Shown piece after piece: positions 6,986 through 15,391 of a DNA stretch of 64,000 nucleotides. Under the pieces are notes generated by a model. That model saw nothing but the letters and a program-made list of their open reading frames with translations, ran no database searches and was not told the DNA's origin. A program made the translations under genes and the position numbers. Position 1 is the stretch's first letter. The number at the start of each line of letters is the position of its first letter. The DNA comes from Blautia caecimuris (GTDB taxonomy: Bacteria; Bacillota; Clostridia; Lachnospirales; Lachnospiraceae), in contig NZ_JANJZT010000003.1 of NCBI RefSeq assembly GCF_024622975.1, positions 1 through 64,000 of the forward strand, written 5' to 3'.

Positions 6986-8740
6986 TTAATTATTTTCCAT
7001 ACTGCCTTCTATGAATTCTCTCATTCCCTGGAAAATTAGATATACAGAAGTTGCTCCAGCATCCTGATAACCAATAGCCCGTTCTAAAAGTGATTTCGCA
7101 CGACCATATTTTGCAATATACTGTTTCGTATTTTCAACACCCTGCTTCGCTGCATATTCTGCTGCTTTCATCATTTCCAAAAGACCTTCTCCCGCATGTT
7201 CTTTTAACGCCTCTACAGCTGGAGCAAGTGCGTCTACCATGGTCTTATCTCCCAACCTGGCTCCTCCACGTTTCTGAATAGCAATCAGACTCTTTTCTTC
7301 CATCTTTGCAATATCCTGGGCCGTAAGAATCTCTTTTGCCTCCATTCCTTTTGCACCTGCAAGATATAAACTTCCAAAAATGACACCAGAAGCTCCACCC
7401 ATAGACATTAACATGGCCTGTCCTGCAGTTTCAAATATCTGATATACATTTCGTTCATCTTCCATCCTGAGAAGCTTTTTCTTCGCCTTCTGCATGCCGC
7501 CTGCCATGCCGATTCCATGATCGCCGTCGCCAATCGCACTGTCCACTTCTGTCAGATACGGTTTATTTGCTATAATCTTATCCGCAACATACAACAGCAT
7601 ATTTCTGGCATCTTTTACGCTTAACTGCTCAAGAACTCCCTCTTTACTTCTTACAACAGTAGTCGGCTCTACATCCGTTTCATCAAATTCAATCTCTTGC
7701 TCATCCTCATTTGTATCTACCGTTACTGATGCTACAGAGCCTTTAGCATAATAAGGAGAAAAGCACGGCGCATCATAATATGGCTTTAGCTCATCATCCA
7801 TCTTTAAGAATGTAATAGAAAACCCTCCCATTTCCATACAGGTACAATAAGTCTTTATTTCTGCATCGTATACTTTAAGACCTTCTTTATGTATCCGTTT
7901 GTACAATTCATAATATACAAGGTTTAATTCTAATAAAGGAGTGGAGCCAAGCCCGTTTACCAGAACTGCAACCTCATCCCCCGCTTTCAGTTGCATTTCC
8001 AATTTTAATTCTCTGTACATACGATCAACCATATCAGAACACGGCATCATTTTGGTACGTTCAATTCCTGGTTCTCCATGAAGCCCCATTCCAAATTCCA
8101 TTTCGTCATCTGAAATTTCAAAGGTAGGTTTGTCGTTTCCGGGAAGAGTTCCCGGTGAGGTTGCCAGACCTATAGTATTTGTATTATCTCTGGCTTTTTC
8201 AGTAATCCTCACTACCTCCTCTAGGCTGAGTCCTGCATCGCATGCCGCACCGGCAATTTTGATTGTATAAACGTCCCCTGCAATACCTCTGCGATCCGTA
8301 ATTCTGTCTTTGGGCGCTGAAGCAAAATCATCCCATTCTCGAACGTGTGCCGTCTTCATTCCGTTTGCCTGACACATTTCCTCTGCCATGTCAAAATTCA
8401 GGTTGTCGCCCGCATAATTTCCATATACAAAGAGTACACCTTTCCCCTGATCTACAGCCTTTGCAGCTTCTGTAATCAATTCAGGATTGGGGGATGCACA
8501 CACATTTCCACATGCAACAGCATCTGCCAGACCAGCTCCGCAATATCCCGTAAACAGAGGTTCGTGCCCGCTCCCACCACCTATTACAAGTGCAACCTTA
8601 TTCTGTCTGTGCTTTTTATAATAAAACGCATTATAATCTTCTATTTTTTTATAATATTTTCTGTAAGCAGTTAAATAACCAGTCAAACTCTCTTCTACAA
8701 CATTCGATACGTCTTTATTTAATATTTTTTTTATCCCCAT
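6986..8740 (-). CDS. Fused dihydroxyacetone kinase (DhaK-DhaL), probable erythrulose kinase
   Basis: A 584-residue ATP-dependent kinase with both domains in one chain. The N-terminal DhaK domain has GGGSGHEP at 54-61 and a GMGLHGEPG motif with His221, the residue that binds the ketose covalently in this family. The C-terminal DhaL domain (about 375-580) has IGDGDHG at 403-409, whose Asp residues hold Mg-ATP, and a GASG loop. Family members phosphorylate dihydroxyacetone or, as in LerK/DerK, L- or D-erythrulose. The neighbouring RpiB and TIM-like genes point to a C4 ketose. GGAGG lies about eight bases before the ATG. There is no PTS-type DhaM gene, as expected for an ATP-using form. Confidence 0.85.
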   Translation of the reverse strand: MGIKKILNKDVSNVVEESLTGYLTAYRKYYKKIEDYNAFYYKKHRQNKVALVIGGGSGHEPLFTGYCGAGLADAVACGNVCASPNPELITEAAKAVDQGKGVLFVYGNYAGDNLNFDMAEEMCQANGMKTAHVREWDDFASAPKDRITDRRGIAGDVYTIKIAGAACDAGLSLEEVVRITEKARDNTNTIGLATSPGTLPGNDKPTFEISDDEMEFGMGLHGEPGIERTKMMPCSDMVDRMYRELKLEMQLKAGDEVAVLVNGLGSTPLLELNLVYYELYKRIHKEGLKVYDAEIKTYCTCMEMGGFSITFLKMDDELKPYYDAPCFSPYYAKGSVASVTVDTNEDEQEIEFDETDVEPTTVVRSKEGVLEQLSVKDARNMLLYVADKIIANKPYLTEVDSAIGDGDHGIGMAGGMQKAKKKLLRMEDERNVYQIFETAGQAMLMSMGGASGVIFGSLYLAGAKGMEAKEILTAQDIAKMEEKSLIAIQKRGGARLGDKTMVDALAPAVEALKEHAGEGLLEMMKAAEYAAKQGVENTKQYIAKYGRAKSLLERAIGYQDAGATSVYLIFQGMREFIEGSMENN

Positions 8741-8766
8741 TTATACATCCTCCAGGTTTCTAATAC

Positions 8767-9330
8767 CTACTCAATATTGCGATGATTGGCAGACATTTTT
8801 TCAAACGAAAGCCCCGGCATCTCATCTACCATTGTCATGATGATAATATCAAACAGAATTAGCAAGCACTGTTCAAATAAATTTCCCATTGGCTGAAAGG
8901 AAGGTACTACATCATCCGTTCCTCTGTACACTGCTGCCGGAACAAAGAATACTTTATCCGCTACTGTTTTTGCCGTTTCTCCACTTGGAGATCCTGTCAC
9001 AACATAGATAAATGCCCCCGCTTCTTTAGCGCGTCTGCAAACATAATCAATATGTCCGATCTTTCCGTCTCCCAATGTAGCAATCAAAAGATCACCAGGC
9101 TTTATGGAAGGAGTGGTATCATCCCAGATCCAGTGAACATCTTTCCCCATATGCATCAGACGCATAGCAAAAGCTTTCGTTGCCATGCCTTCACGACCTA
9201 CACCAATCAGAAAAATACGATCATGATTCTTTACTTCATCTATAAAATCTCTCATGTTTTTCTGATCCAGGCGTTCAAAAACCTCCCTGTATTCTTCAAG
9301 AATTTTTTGATATGTTTCTCTGTAATCCAT
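8767..9330 (-). CDS. SIS-domain sugar-phosphate isomerase, HxlB-like
   Basis: A 187-residue single SIS domain resembling 6-phospho-3-hexuloisomerase (HxlB/PHI). The GVGREGMATKAFAMRLMHMG segment near 42-61 is the typical phosphosugar-binding start, and VVTGSPSGETAKTVAD follows at about residue 110. HxlB normally works with HxlA in ribulose monophosphate formaldehyde fixation. No HxlA is present here, so this copy probably acts on another phosphoketose from the imported sugar. AAAAGGAGAGG precedes the ATG, with 13 bp to the upstream gene. The substrate is not known. Confidence 0.75.
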   Translation of the reverse strand: MDYRETYQKILEEYREVFERLDQKNMRDFIDEVKNHDRIFLIGVGREGMATKAFAMRLMHMGKDVHWIWDDTTPSIKPGDLLIATLGDGKIGHIDYVCRRAKEAGAFIYVVTGSPSGETAKTVADKVFFVPAAVYRGTDDVVPSFQPMGNLFEQCLLILFDIIIMTMVDEMPGLSFEKMSANHRNIE

Positions 9331-9342
9331 TTACCTCTCCTT

Positions 9343-10233
9343 TTAACACTCTAACTCCCTGTGAAGATACTCCATTGTTTTCTTCATTCCTTTATATACC
9401 GTATCGTCATCTTCTTCAAAAATTGTTACAACCTCCAGATACTGTGTAATATTTTCCAGATTTGCCCTGTGCACTGCATCCCTAATCAATTCCGGAGTGA
9501 TGATTCCTTCCTTATGAGTAAAATCCCAGTGTCTGTCTAATAATCCGTCTGTCTGTTGCAAATGGAGCGATCCAATATATGGAGCACACTGCTGGAACCA
9601 CAGATGAATATCTGCCTCCTCTTTTAACAACGGTTTATATAATGCATGTCCCCAATCTATAAGAAGTTTTACCGGAATTTCCGTTCCTTCCAGATCTTTC
9701 ATCATCTGTACAGATACCTGTGGGCTATGAGGAAATTCTGTTATTAAAGGTGTTGCTTCTATGTGGATTTCCTTCAAGCCTCTGGTTTTTCCATATTCAG
9801 CAAGTTTTCTTATGTACTGCAGCATCTCTTTGTAAAGCTCTTCTCTTCTTTCAGGATTTCTGGCATCATCATAGGACAGCCCTCCTACAGGTGTCCCCAT
9901 AACATCTGCCCCCAACTCTATTGTAAGATCAATTGCTCTTTTAAAAAACGAAAACGCAATCTCTCTCTGTCTTTTAGATGGCGCCAGTAAATGTGCATAA
10001 GTATAAGAAGCCAGCCCTCCAAATGTAGCATCCACTGTTATACCAGCATTTTCAAATGCTGTTTTATACTCCTGTGCCATAATCTTTCGCTGCTTCTCCG
10101 GCCACCAGGGATCAATCAGGTCCCAAGTAAACTGAATGTGTTCTACACCAAAGTCATCTTTTATCAGCTTTGCAAGTCTTTCCGGTTCTATCCATCTTTT
10201 TACTGCAAAAGATAAGTTTAATCCTAATTTCAT
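9343..10233 (-). CDS. Sugar-phosphate isomerase/epimerase (TIM barrel), EryC-like
   Basis: A 296-residue AP-endonuclease-2/xylose-isomerase-like barrel. Four metal-site positions of the family can be placed: Glu in IHIEATPL, Asp in LLIDWGHA, His in GSLHLQQTD and Glu in QYLEVV. Related enzymes include ketose 3-epimerases and EryC, the D-erythrulose-1-phosphate 3-epimerase of erythritol catabolism. With the kinase, TIM-like and RpiB enzymes downstream it would complete a route from either erythrulose isomer to D-erythrose 4-phosphate. GGGAGGG lies upstream. Whether it acts on the free or phosphorylated sugar cannot be seen. Confidence 0.7.
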   Translation of the reverse strand: MKLGLNLSFAVKRWIEPERLAKLIKDDFGVEHIQFTWDLIDPWWPEKQRKIMAQEYKTAFENAGITVDATFGGLASYTYAHLLAPSKRQREIAFSFFKRAIDLTIELGADVMGTPVGGLSYDDARNPERREELYKEMLQYIRKLAEYGKTRGLKEIHIEATPLITEFPHSPQVSVQMMKDLEGTEIPVKLLIDWGHALYKPLLKEEADIHLWFQQCAPYIGSLHLQQTDGLLDRHWDFTHKEGIITPELIRDAVHRANLENITQYLEVVTIFEEDDDTVYKGMKKTMEYLHRELEC

Positions 10234-10246
10234 TTAGCATCCCTCC

Positions 10247-11254
10247 CTAATTCAGTTTGATTCTCTTCTGTCGGTTTTCACGTACAATATCAGAAATAGA
10301 GCTAAAAGAAATTGCCAGTACTACTACAATACCGCTGACGGCTGACTGCCAGTAAGAATTGACGCCAAACAGAACAATAATATTCTGAATAACCGTAATT
10401 ACTGCTGCACCAATTAATGCTCCTGCCGGATTTCCCACACCTCCGGTAAGAGAAACACCGCCAATAACAGATGCTGCAATAGAATTCATTGGCCAGTCTT
10501 CACCAATTGCAGTCTGAGCAGATCCAAGACGACATACATATAACAGACCTGCCATAGCTGAAATCAATCCTACAAAGGAATAGATCATAACTCGAATACG
10601 GTCAACTTTTATTCCAAGAATTTTAGCTGCCTCTTTACTATTTCCAATCGCATAAATATATCTGCCTGTTTTTGTTTTCTTTACTATGAACAGAACAACC
10701 AGAAGGACTACTATACAAATAATAAATGGAATGGGAATCGGTCCGACAGATTTTTTTCCAAGAAACTGTGTATCCTGAGGTATTCCTGTGACTGCTTTTC
10801 CTTTTGTAATTACCAGATTGATACCTCCATATACCCCCTGCATACCGATTGTTGCAACCATTGAATTTAATCTGAGTCTTGTAATGATAAGACCATTGAT
10901 AAGTCCGAATATCAAACCAAATACCAATCCCAGAGCCAAGCACAGCCATGGATTTAAGCCTACATTTACCATCAACATGCCTGTAAGTATTCCACTTAAG
11001 CAGGCAATTTTGCCAACGGATAAATCCAGTTCACCTACTAGCAGCAACAAGGACTGCCCTATACCAATCATTCCGACAAATGCCAGATCTCTTAAAACAG
11101 ACTGTAAATTATAAATATTCAAAAAGTATGGAGAAACAATACTTGCAATGATAATCATTATTATTAATATCATTGCCATCGCTGTCATATTGCTCTTTTT
11201 TAATGCCGCAATAAATGCATTTCCTGTTTTTTGCTTTTCACTTTCTCTGCCCAT
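10247..11254 (-). CDS. Ribose-type (RbsC family) sugar ABC transporter permease
   Basis: A 335-residue polytopic membrane protein of the BPD_transp_2 family with about ten hydrophobic segments. It forms the channel for the binding protein at 12858 and the ATPase at 11268. The typical GIGQSLLLLVGELDLSVGKI segment (about 62-81) and a late GGVSLTGGVGNPAGALIGA segment are present. The ATG at 11254 is preferred over a TTG two codons upstream because AAAGGAG lies eight bases before it. Ten to fifteen bases separate it from both neighbours in the operon. Confidence 0.9.
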   Translation of the reverse strand: MGRESEKQKTGNAFIAALKKSNMTAMAMILIIMIIIASIVSPYFLNIYNLQSVLRDLAFVGMIGIGQSLLLLVGELDLSVGKIACLSGILTGMLMVNVGLNPWLCLALGLVFGLIFGLINGLIITRLRLNSMVATIGMQGVYGGINLVITKGKAVTGIPQDTQFLGKKSVGPIPIPFIICIVVLLVVLFIVKKTKTGRYIYAIGNSKEAAKILGIKVDRIRVMIYSFVGLISAMAGLLYVCRLGSAQTAIGEDWPMNSIAASVIGGVSLTGGVGNPAGALIGAAVITVIQNIIVLFGVNSYWQSAVSGIVVVLAISFSSISDIVRENRQKRIKLN

Positions 11255-11267
11255 GATCAAAACTCCT

Positions 11268-12755
11268 TTATTCTACAGAATTCATGCCAATAATAGAACC
11301 AAGAATAGATTGCTTATCTGCTGTTGCATCAAATTCGCCGGATATTTTGCCTTCATACATTGCAATAATTCTATTGGAACATTTCTTTATTTCCTCCATT
11401 TCAGATGAGATCATAATAATTCCTATCTGTTCCTCTTCCGCAAGCTTTTTCATCAACCGGTATATCTCTGTTTTTGTTCCAACATCAATTCCTTTCGTTG
11501 GCTCATCAAATACTAATAATTTTGGCTTACATGCCATTGCACGTCCAATAATAACTTTCTGTTGATTACCACCAGATAAAAACTGTATTTTTTTATCTGT
11601 TCCAGGTGTTTTTACTTCATATGTATCAATTACCTTTTTCGCTAATTGGTCTTCTTTTTTTGCTGAAATGCTGATTCCCTGTTTCAATTCATCAAGCACT
11701 GCAACAGAAATATTATCCCTTATGGATAATTCTGGTAAAATCCCCTGTTTTTTACGTTCTTCAGGAAGATAAATAAATCCATTTTTAACAGAATAATTTG
11801 TATCTCCCAGTTTCCATTCAGTCCCGCTAAATTTTACACTTCCTTCATATACTGGAAGATATCCGAAAATAGCCTGCATAAGTTCACTTCGCCCAGCTCC
11901 AACCAGTCCTGAAAAACCTAAAATTTCACCTTTTCTCAAGCTGAAACTTACATCTGTGAAATATTCTCCTGTAAGATTATTTACCTCCAGCAATACCTCA
12001 TCCGAAATTTTTTCGGAATAAAAATATTCATTCTGGTCAAGCTCTCTACCTGTCATCTGTCGAATAACCCAATTGTTGTCAACATCTTTAAGTTCTGAGT
12101 AAGCAACCTTCTTACCATTGCGAAATACTGTAATAACATCTGCCAATTGAAATATCTCTTCCAGTTTATGGGAAATAAAAATAATCGCCTTATTTTCTTT
12201 TTTGATTTTTTTTACAATATCAAACAGGATTTCTGTATCCTTGCTTGTTAAACTGGTTGTTGGTTCATCCAACATAAGAACCTCATAATCCTCATGGACA
12301 GTTGCCCTTGCAATTTGAAGAAGTTGCTGTGAAGAAATAGAAATATCTTTTACCAAATCTCCTGGTTTTACTGGAATCGAAAATTTTTCCAAAACAGAAA
12401 TTGCCCTTTCTTCCAACTCTTTCTGATTTACCGTTCCCTTAATTCCTGATTTTTCATACGGAATAAACAAGTTTTCTGCAACTGACATATATCCAAATAA
12501 GTCAATTTCCTGTGGTACATATGCAATTTTATTGAAAAGATTTTTATTTTTCATTGCATTTTTTCCACCAATCAATATTTCTCCTTCTTCCGGTTCATAA
12601 ACCCCAGTCAGACATTTAATCAAAGTACTTTTTCCAGCTCCATTCTCACCTATGATTGCATGAATCTCTCCTAATTCAAAAGCAATATCAACAGAATCCA
12701 GAGCTATAACTCCAGGGAACATTTTGGTAATATTTTTTGCCTCTAATATATTCAT
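11268..12755 (-). CDS. Ribose-type (RbsA family) sugar ABC transporter ATP-binding protein
   Basis: A 495-residue tandem ABC ATPase. The first half has Walker A GENGAGKS (36-43), the relaxed SISSQQLLQIARA signature and Walker B VLMLDEPTTS. The second half carries the usual degenerate Walker A (SGLVGAGRSELM), a full LSGGNQQKV signature and LLVFDEPTKGID. This is the normal pattern of RbsA/MglA proteins. An upstream in-frame extension to 12833 is unlikely because GAGGAG lies six bases before the ATG at 12755 and the extension reads through a hairpin. It energises uptake with the permease and binding protein. Confidence 0.92.
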   Translation of the reverse strand: MNILEAKNITKMFPGVIALDSVDIAFELGEIHAIIGENGAGKSTLIKCLTGVYEPEEGEILIGGKNAMKNKNLFNKIAYVPQEIDLFGYMSVAENLFIPYEKSGIKGTVNQKELEERAISVLEKFSIPVKPGDLVKDISISSQQLLQIARATVHEDYEVLMLDEPTTSLTSKDTEILFDIVKKIKKENKAIIFISHKLEEIFQLADVITVFRNGKKVAYSELKDVDNNWVIRQMTGRELDQNEYFYSEKISDEVLLEVNNLTGEYFTDVSFSLRKGEILGFSGLVGAGRSELMQAIFGYLPVYEGSVKFSGTEWKLGDTNYSVKNGFIYLPEERKKQGILPELSIRDNISVAVLDELKQGISISAKKEDQLAKKVIDTYEVKTPGTDKKIQFLSGGNQQKVIIGRAMACKPKLLVFDEPTKGIDVGTKTEIYRLMKKLAEEEQIGIIMISSEMEEIKKCSNRIIAMYEGKISGEFDATADKQSILGSIIGMNSVE

Positions 12756-12777
12756 TTTTATGCTCCTCATATGAAAA

Positions 12778-12822
12778 GGTGAGGGCGAGCAACTTGAATT
12801 AATCCAGTCACAAGCCCTCACC
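12778..12822 (-). promoter_or_regulatory. Intercistronic stem-loop between binding protein and ATPase genes
   Basis: A perfect 9-bp stem GGTGAGGGC/GCCCTCACC (12778-12786, 12814-12822) followed on the minus strand by TTTTC. Such hairpins after binding-protein genes often stop or protect part of the mRNA so that the binding protein is made in excess over the membrane parts. Confidence 0.6.
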
Positions 12823-12857
12823 AAAATACTCACTTAAAAAATTTACTATTGTACTGT

Positions 12858-13832
12858 TTACTTTCCACTTACAATTTCAATCCACTCATCAACGTTATCT
12901 ACTGTAATACGTCCGATTCCAGTATCTACTGTTGCCGGAAGAGGCATTCCCTGTGTGGCCTGATATGCCATAAGAATTGCATACATTCCCTGCTCCTGTG
13001 GTAAAGTAGAAGAAGTAGCAGTAATTGTACCACTCTTTACATAGTCTAAAATTTCAATCAGGTTGTCCATCGCAACAAATGTCACCTGCTCCTGCATACC
13101 TTTTTCTTCTATTGCAAGAGCTACACCTGCACCACATGCGTCACAGTTTAAATATCCTGTAAGATCTGGATTCGCAGCCAATACTGCTGCTGCCTGAGAC
13201 TGTGCAGTCTCAACATTATCATTGTCAATTCCGCCATCAATCACTTCAATGTCCGGATATTTCGCCAAAGCATCCAAATGTGCCTGATATCTTTCTGCAT
13301 GGTTCGGAGCAGTCGGAGCTCCCTGCATTACTGCAACTTTTCCTTTGGTTCCCATTTTCTCAACAAGCATCTCAACTGCAATCGTTGCCTGCTCTGAAAA
13401 ATCATTGCCTACGGATGTAAGCCCACTTCCTTCCGGCGACGGTGCATCAAAAAGAATGACCGGAATATCTCTTTCCTGAATCTCTTTAATAATATCTGCA
13501 CTTCCGTCATAATCAACAGGATCAAGTAAAATGGCAGAAGGATTTGTAGCTGCTGCCTGCTCAAGTGTTGAATTCTGTTCAGAAACCTCTGCTGATTCTG
13601 GTGCACGATAATCTACCTTTACTTCTACACCAAGCTGTGCTGAAAGGAGATCTGCCTGTTTCTGGGCACCTTTATTTACTTCATCAAACCATGCATGAAC
13701 ACATTTAGGAATAACAACAAATGTCATATCCTCTGCTTTTTCTGCAGCCATACATGTAACAGTCGGTACAACTGCTCCGGCTACCATTGCTGCCGATAAT
13801 AATGTTACCATCATTCTTTTTTTCATTTTCAA
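12858..13832 (-). CDS. Ribose-type (RbsB family) sugar ABC transporter substrate-binding protein
   Basis: A 324-residue exported binding protein of the Peripla_BP_4 group. The N-terminus is a signal sequence (Lys/Arg start, hydrophobic core to about residue 22, then PTVTCMAAEK). The Cys could be lipidated, but the surrounding lipobox is weak. The mature domain shows DPVDYDGSADIIKEIQERDIPVILFDAP, typical of RbsB-like folds. AAGGAGG lies six bases before a TTG at 13832, with an in-frame ATG two codons on. It is the first gene of the sugar operon, behind a near-consensus promoter and directly after the two-component genes. The ligand is probably a C4 or C5 sugar or polyol, inferred from the downstream enzymes. 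Confidence 0.88.
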   Translation of the reverse strand: MKMKKRMMVTLLSAAMVAGAVVPTVTCMAAEKAEDMTFVVIPKCVHAWFDEVNKGAQKQADLLSAQLGVEVKVDYRAPESAEVSEQNSTLEQAAATNPSAILLDPVDYDGSADIIKEIQERDIPVILFDAPSPEGSGLTSVGNDFSEQATIAVEMLVEKMGTKGKVAVMQGAPTAPNHAERYQAHLDALAKYPDIEVIDGGIDNDNVETAQSQAAAVLAANPDLTGYLNCDACGAGVALAIEEKGMQEQVTFVAMDNLIEILDYVKSGTITATSSTLPQEQGMYAILMAYQATQGMPLPATVDTGIGRITVDNVDEWIEIVSGK

Positions 13833-13882
13833 TCTTTTCCTCCTTATTTTGTATTTTTCTCTGTTTGATTTAAGATGTTTAT

Positions 13883-13911
13883 ATTATAATTTCGGATTAA
13901 TCGCTTATCAA
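13883..13911 (-). promoter_or_regulatory. SigA promoter of the sugar ABC/tetrulose operon
   Basis: On the minus strand TTGATA (13906-13911) and a perfect TATAAT (13883-13888) are 17 bp apart. The start would lie about 45 bp before the binding-protein gene, so the catabolic operon has its own promoter separate from the sensor genes upstream. Confidence 0.75.
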
Positions 13912-13938
13912 TGCGAGAAAATTTAGAATAGGTGTGAT

Positions 13939-13950
13939 ATTCTTAAGAAT
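13939..13950. promoter_or_regulatory. Palindrome upstream of the operon promoter
   Basis: A perfect 12-bp palindrome, ATTCTTAAGAAT, centred about 68 bp before the predicted transcription start. This is a position used by AraC-type activators, so the response regulator encoded at 16401-18002 is a candidate binder. Inference only. Confidence 0.35.
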
Positions 13951-13966
13951 TTCATTTAATAAATAG

Positions 13967-15391
13967 TTAAAAATTCATGTCTATAATTCTATCAGATATA
14001 TCTTCCATATATTCCGTACGGGCAGCTATTACAATTACAGCCGTACCCTTAGAAGAAAACTTTTTCAAATATTTTCGGACAATTGCAACTCCATTTATAT
14101 CGCATAAACCAAATGGCTCAAGCAATACTATTACTTTGGGATTAAAAATATACCAGCGTGCTAAAGTAAGTTCTACTAATTCATTAATTTTTAATTCCTT
14201 TATCCCCAATCCCTTTTGAGTTGTATCCTGTTTCATTTCCGACATAAAAATATCGCGAATCCTTTTTGAGAAACCTATATAATCAAATGCGGAAATTTTT
14301 TTTAATGACGGCAATAATAAATTTTCCTCTACAGACATTCTTTGAAACATCTCGTCTAAACTACCCAGAACCTTTACCGACACAATTCTTTCTTCTGATA
14401 ATTTACTATAATCTATCTTACTATATGTTTTCCCATTAATAATATAAAGTATATTTCCTATCTTTTCTCTTCCTGACAATGCCTTGAATATTTTATCTTT
14501 TTGTACCTTATTATGAGAAACGATTGTAATAATTTCTCCTTTTTTTAAATTAATCTCTACAGTTTCTCCCTCTATTAATTCCAGATTTTTTACACAGTAC
14601 CACAAGTCATTCGATTCTGATTGCTTCTTAAAGCAGAAACTTTTTTCTGTTTCTTCCTCTATCTGTCCTTCATGTAAAAACTGGTTTAACTCATCTTCAC
14701 TGTCATTATTTGTGTTTTTGCACTTTTTTACAATCCGTCCTTCGTTAAATATAATGTATTTATCTGATAAAGTTGTTAAAACAAAATTAGAATGACTGTT
14801 TACAATCACTCCAATTCTTTCTTTAACCAATCTATGTATGATCTGAGCAAACATTCGTATCTCATCATAGCTCATCCCCTCGAACTCATCCTCTATGATC
14901 ACAATTTTTGCTCCTCTATAGCAGGCTTTGGCAAAATCTACAATTCTCTTTTCTATCTCTGAAAGCTGTTTTAATTTCTTCGTAACCTGTATTTGCAGAT
15001 TTAATTGTTTCAGGTACATTTCTGCCTCATTTTCTAACTCAGTTTTTCGCAGATATAATCGGCTTTTTTTTGATTCCACCAAGCATAAATATTCTGCAAC
15101 AGTCCAGTCTCCTATCAAATAATTAGCAGGACAAATTTTATAAATATTTTTTTCAAATTTGTCCTGCTGATATGTTTTATCGCTTCCCGCAATATGTATA
15201 TGATTAGAAAACTCTCTTTGTGTATTTCCAGATAACAATTTCACTAAAAGATCTTTTCCTGAATAGGATAGACCTAAAAAGCCAACACATTCTCCTGCCA
15301 GAATAAATAAGGATATGTTTTCCAGTTTACCTTCCTGAGAATGAATATAATTTAGGTCATTAATTTTCAAAAGCTCTTTCCTCATTTTCAT
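13967..15391 (-). CDS. Degenerate tandem ABC-ATPase-like protein linked to a two-component system
   Basis: A 474-residue protein with the layout of an RbsA-type tandem ATPase but without intact catalytic motifs. The first Walker A is reduced to GLSYSGKD (40-47), lacking the usual GxxGxGKS/T ending, its signature reads LSEIEKRIVDF, and its Walker B region is IVIIEDEF. The second half has VSHNKVQKDK where Walker A should be and no LSGGQ, though VIVLLEPFGLCDI keeps the Walker B shape. The start overlaps the histidine kinase gene by 32 bp, which implies translational coupling. A true RbsA-type ATPase exists in the same locus, so this one is more likely a nucleotide- or permease-binding signal protein than a transporter motor. 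The role is inferred. Confidence 0.7.
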   Translation of the reverse strand: MKMRKELLKINDLNYIHSQEGKLENISLFILAGECVGFLGLSYSGKDLLVKLLSGNTQREFSNHIHIAGSDKTYQQDKFEKNIYKICPANYLIGDWTVAEYLCLVESKKSRLYLRKTELENEAEMYLKQLNLQIQVTKKLKQLSEIEKRIVDFAKACYRGAKIVIIEDEFEGMSYDEIRMFAQIIHRLVKERIGVIVNSHSNFVLTTLSDKYIIFNEGRIVKKCKNTNNDSEDELNQFLHEGQIEEETEKSFCFKKQSESNDLWYCVKNLELIEGETVEINLKKGEIITIVSHNKVQKDKIFKALSGREKIGNILYIINGKTYSKIDYSKLSEERIVSVKVLGSLDEMFQRMSVEENLLLPSLKKISAFDYIGFSKRIRDIFMSEMKQDTTQKGLGIKELKINELVELTLARWYIFNPKVIVLLEPFGLCDINGVAIVRKYLKKFSSKGTAVIVIAARTEYMEDISDRIIDMNF

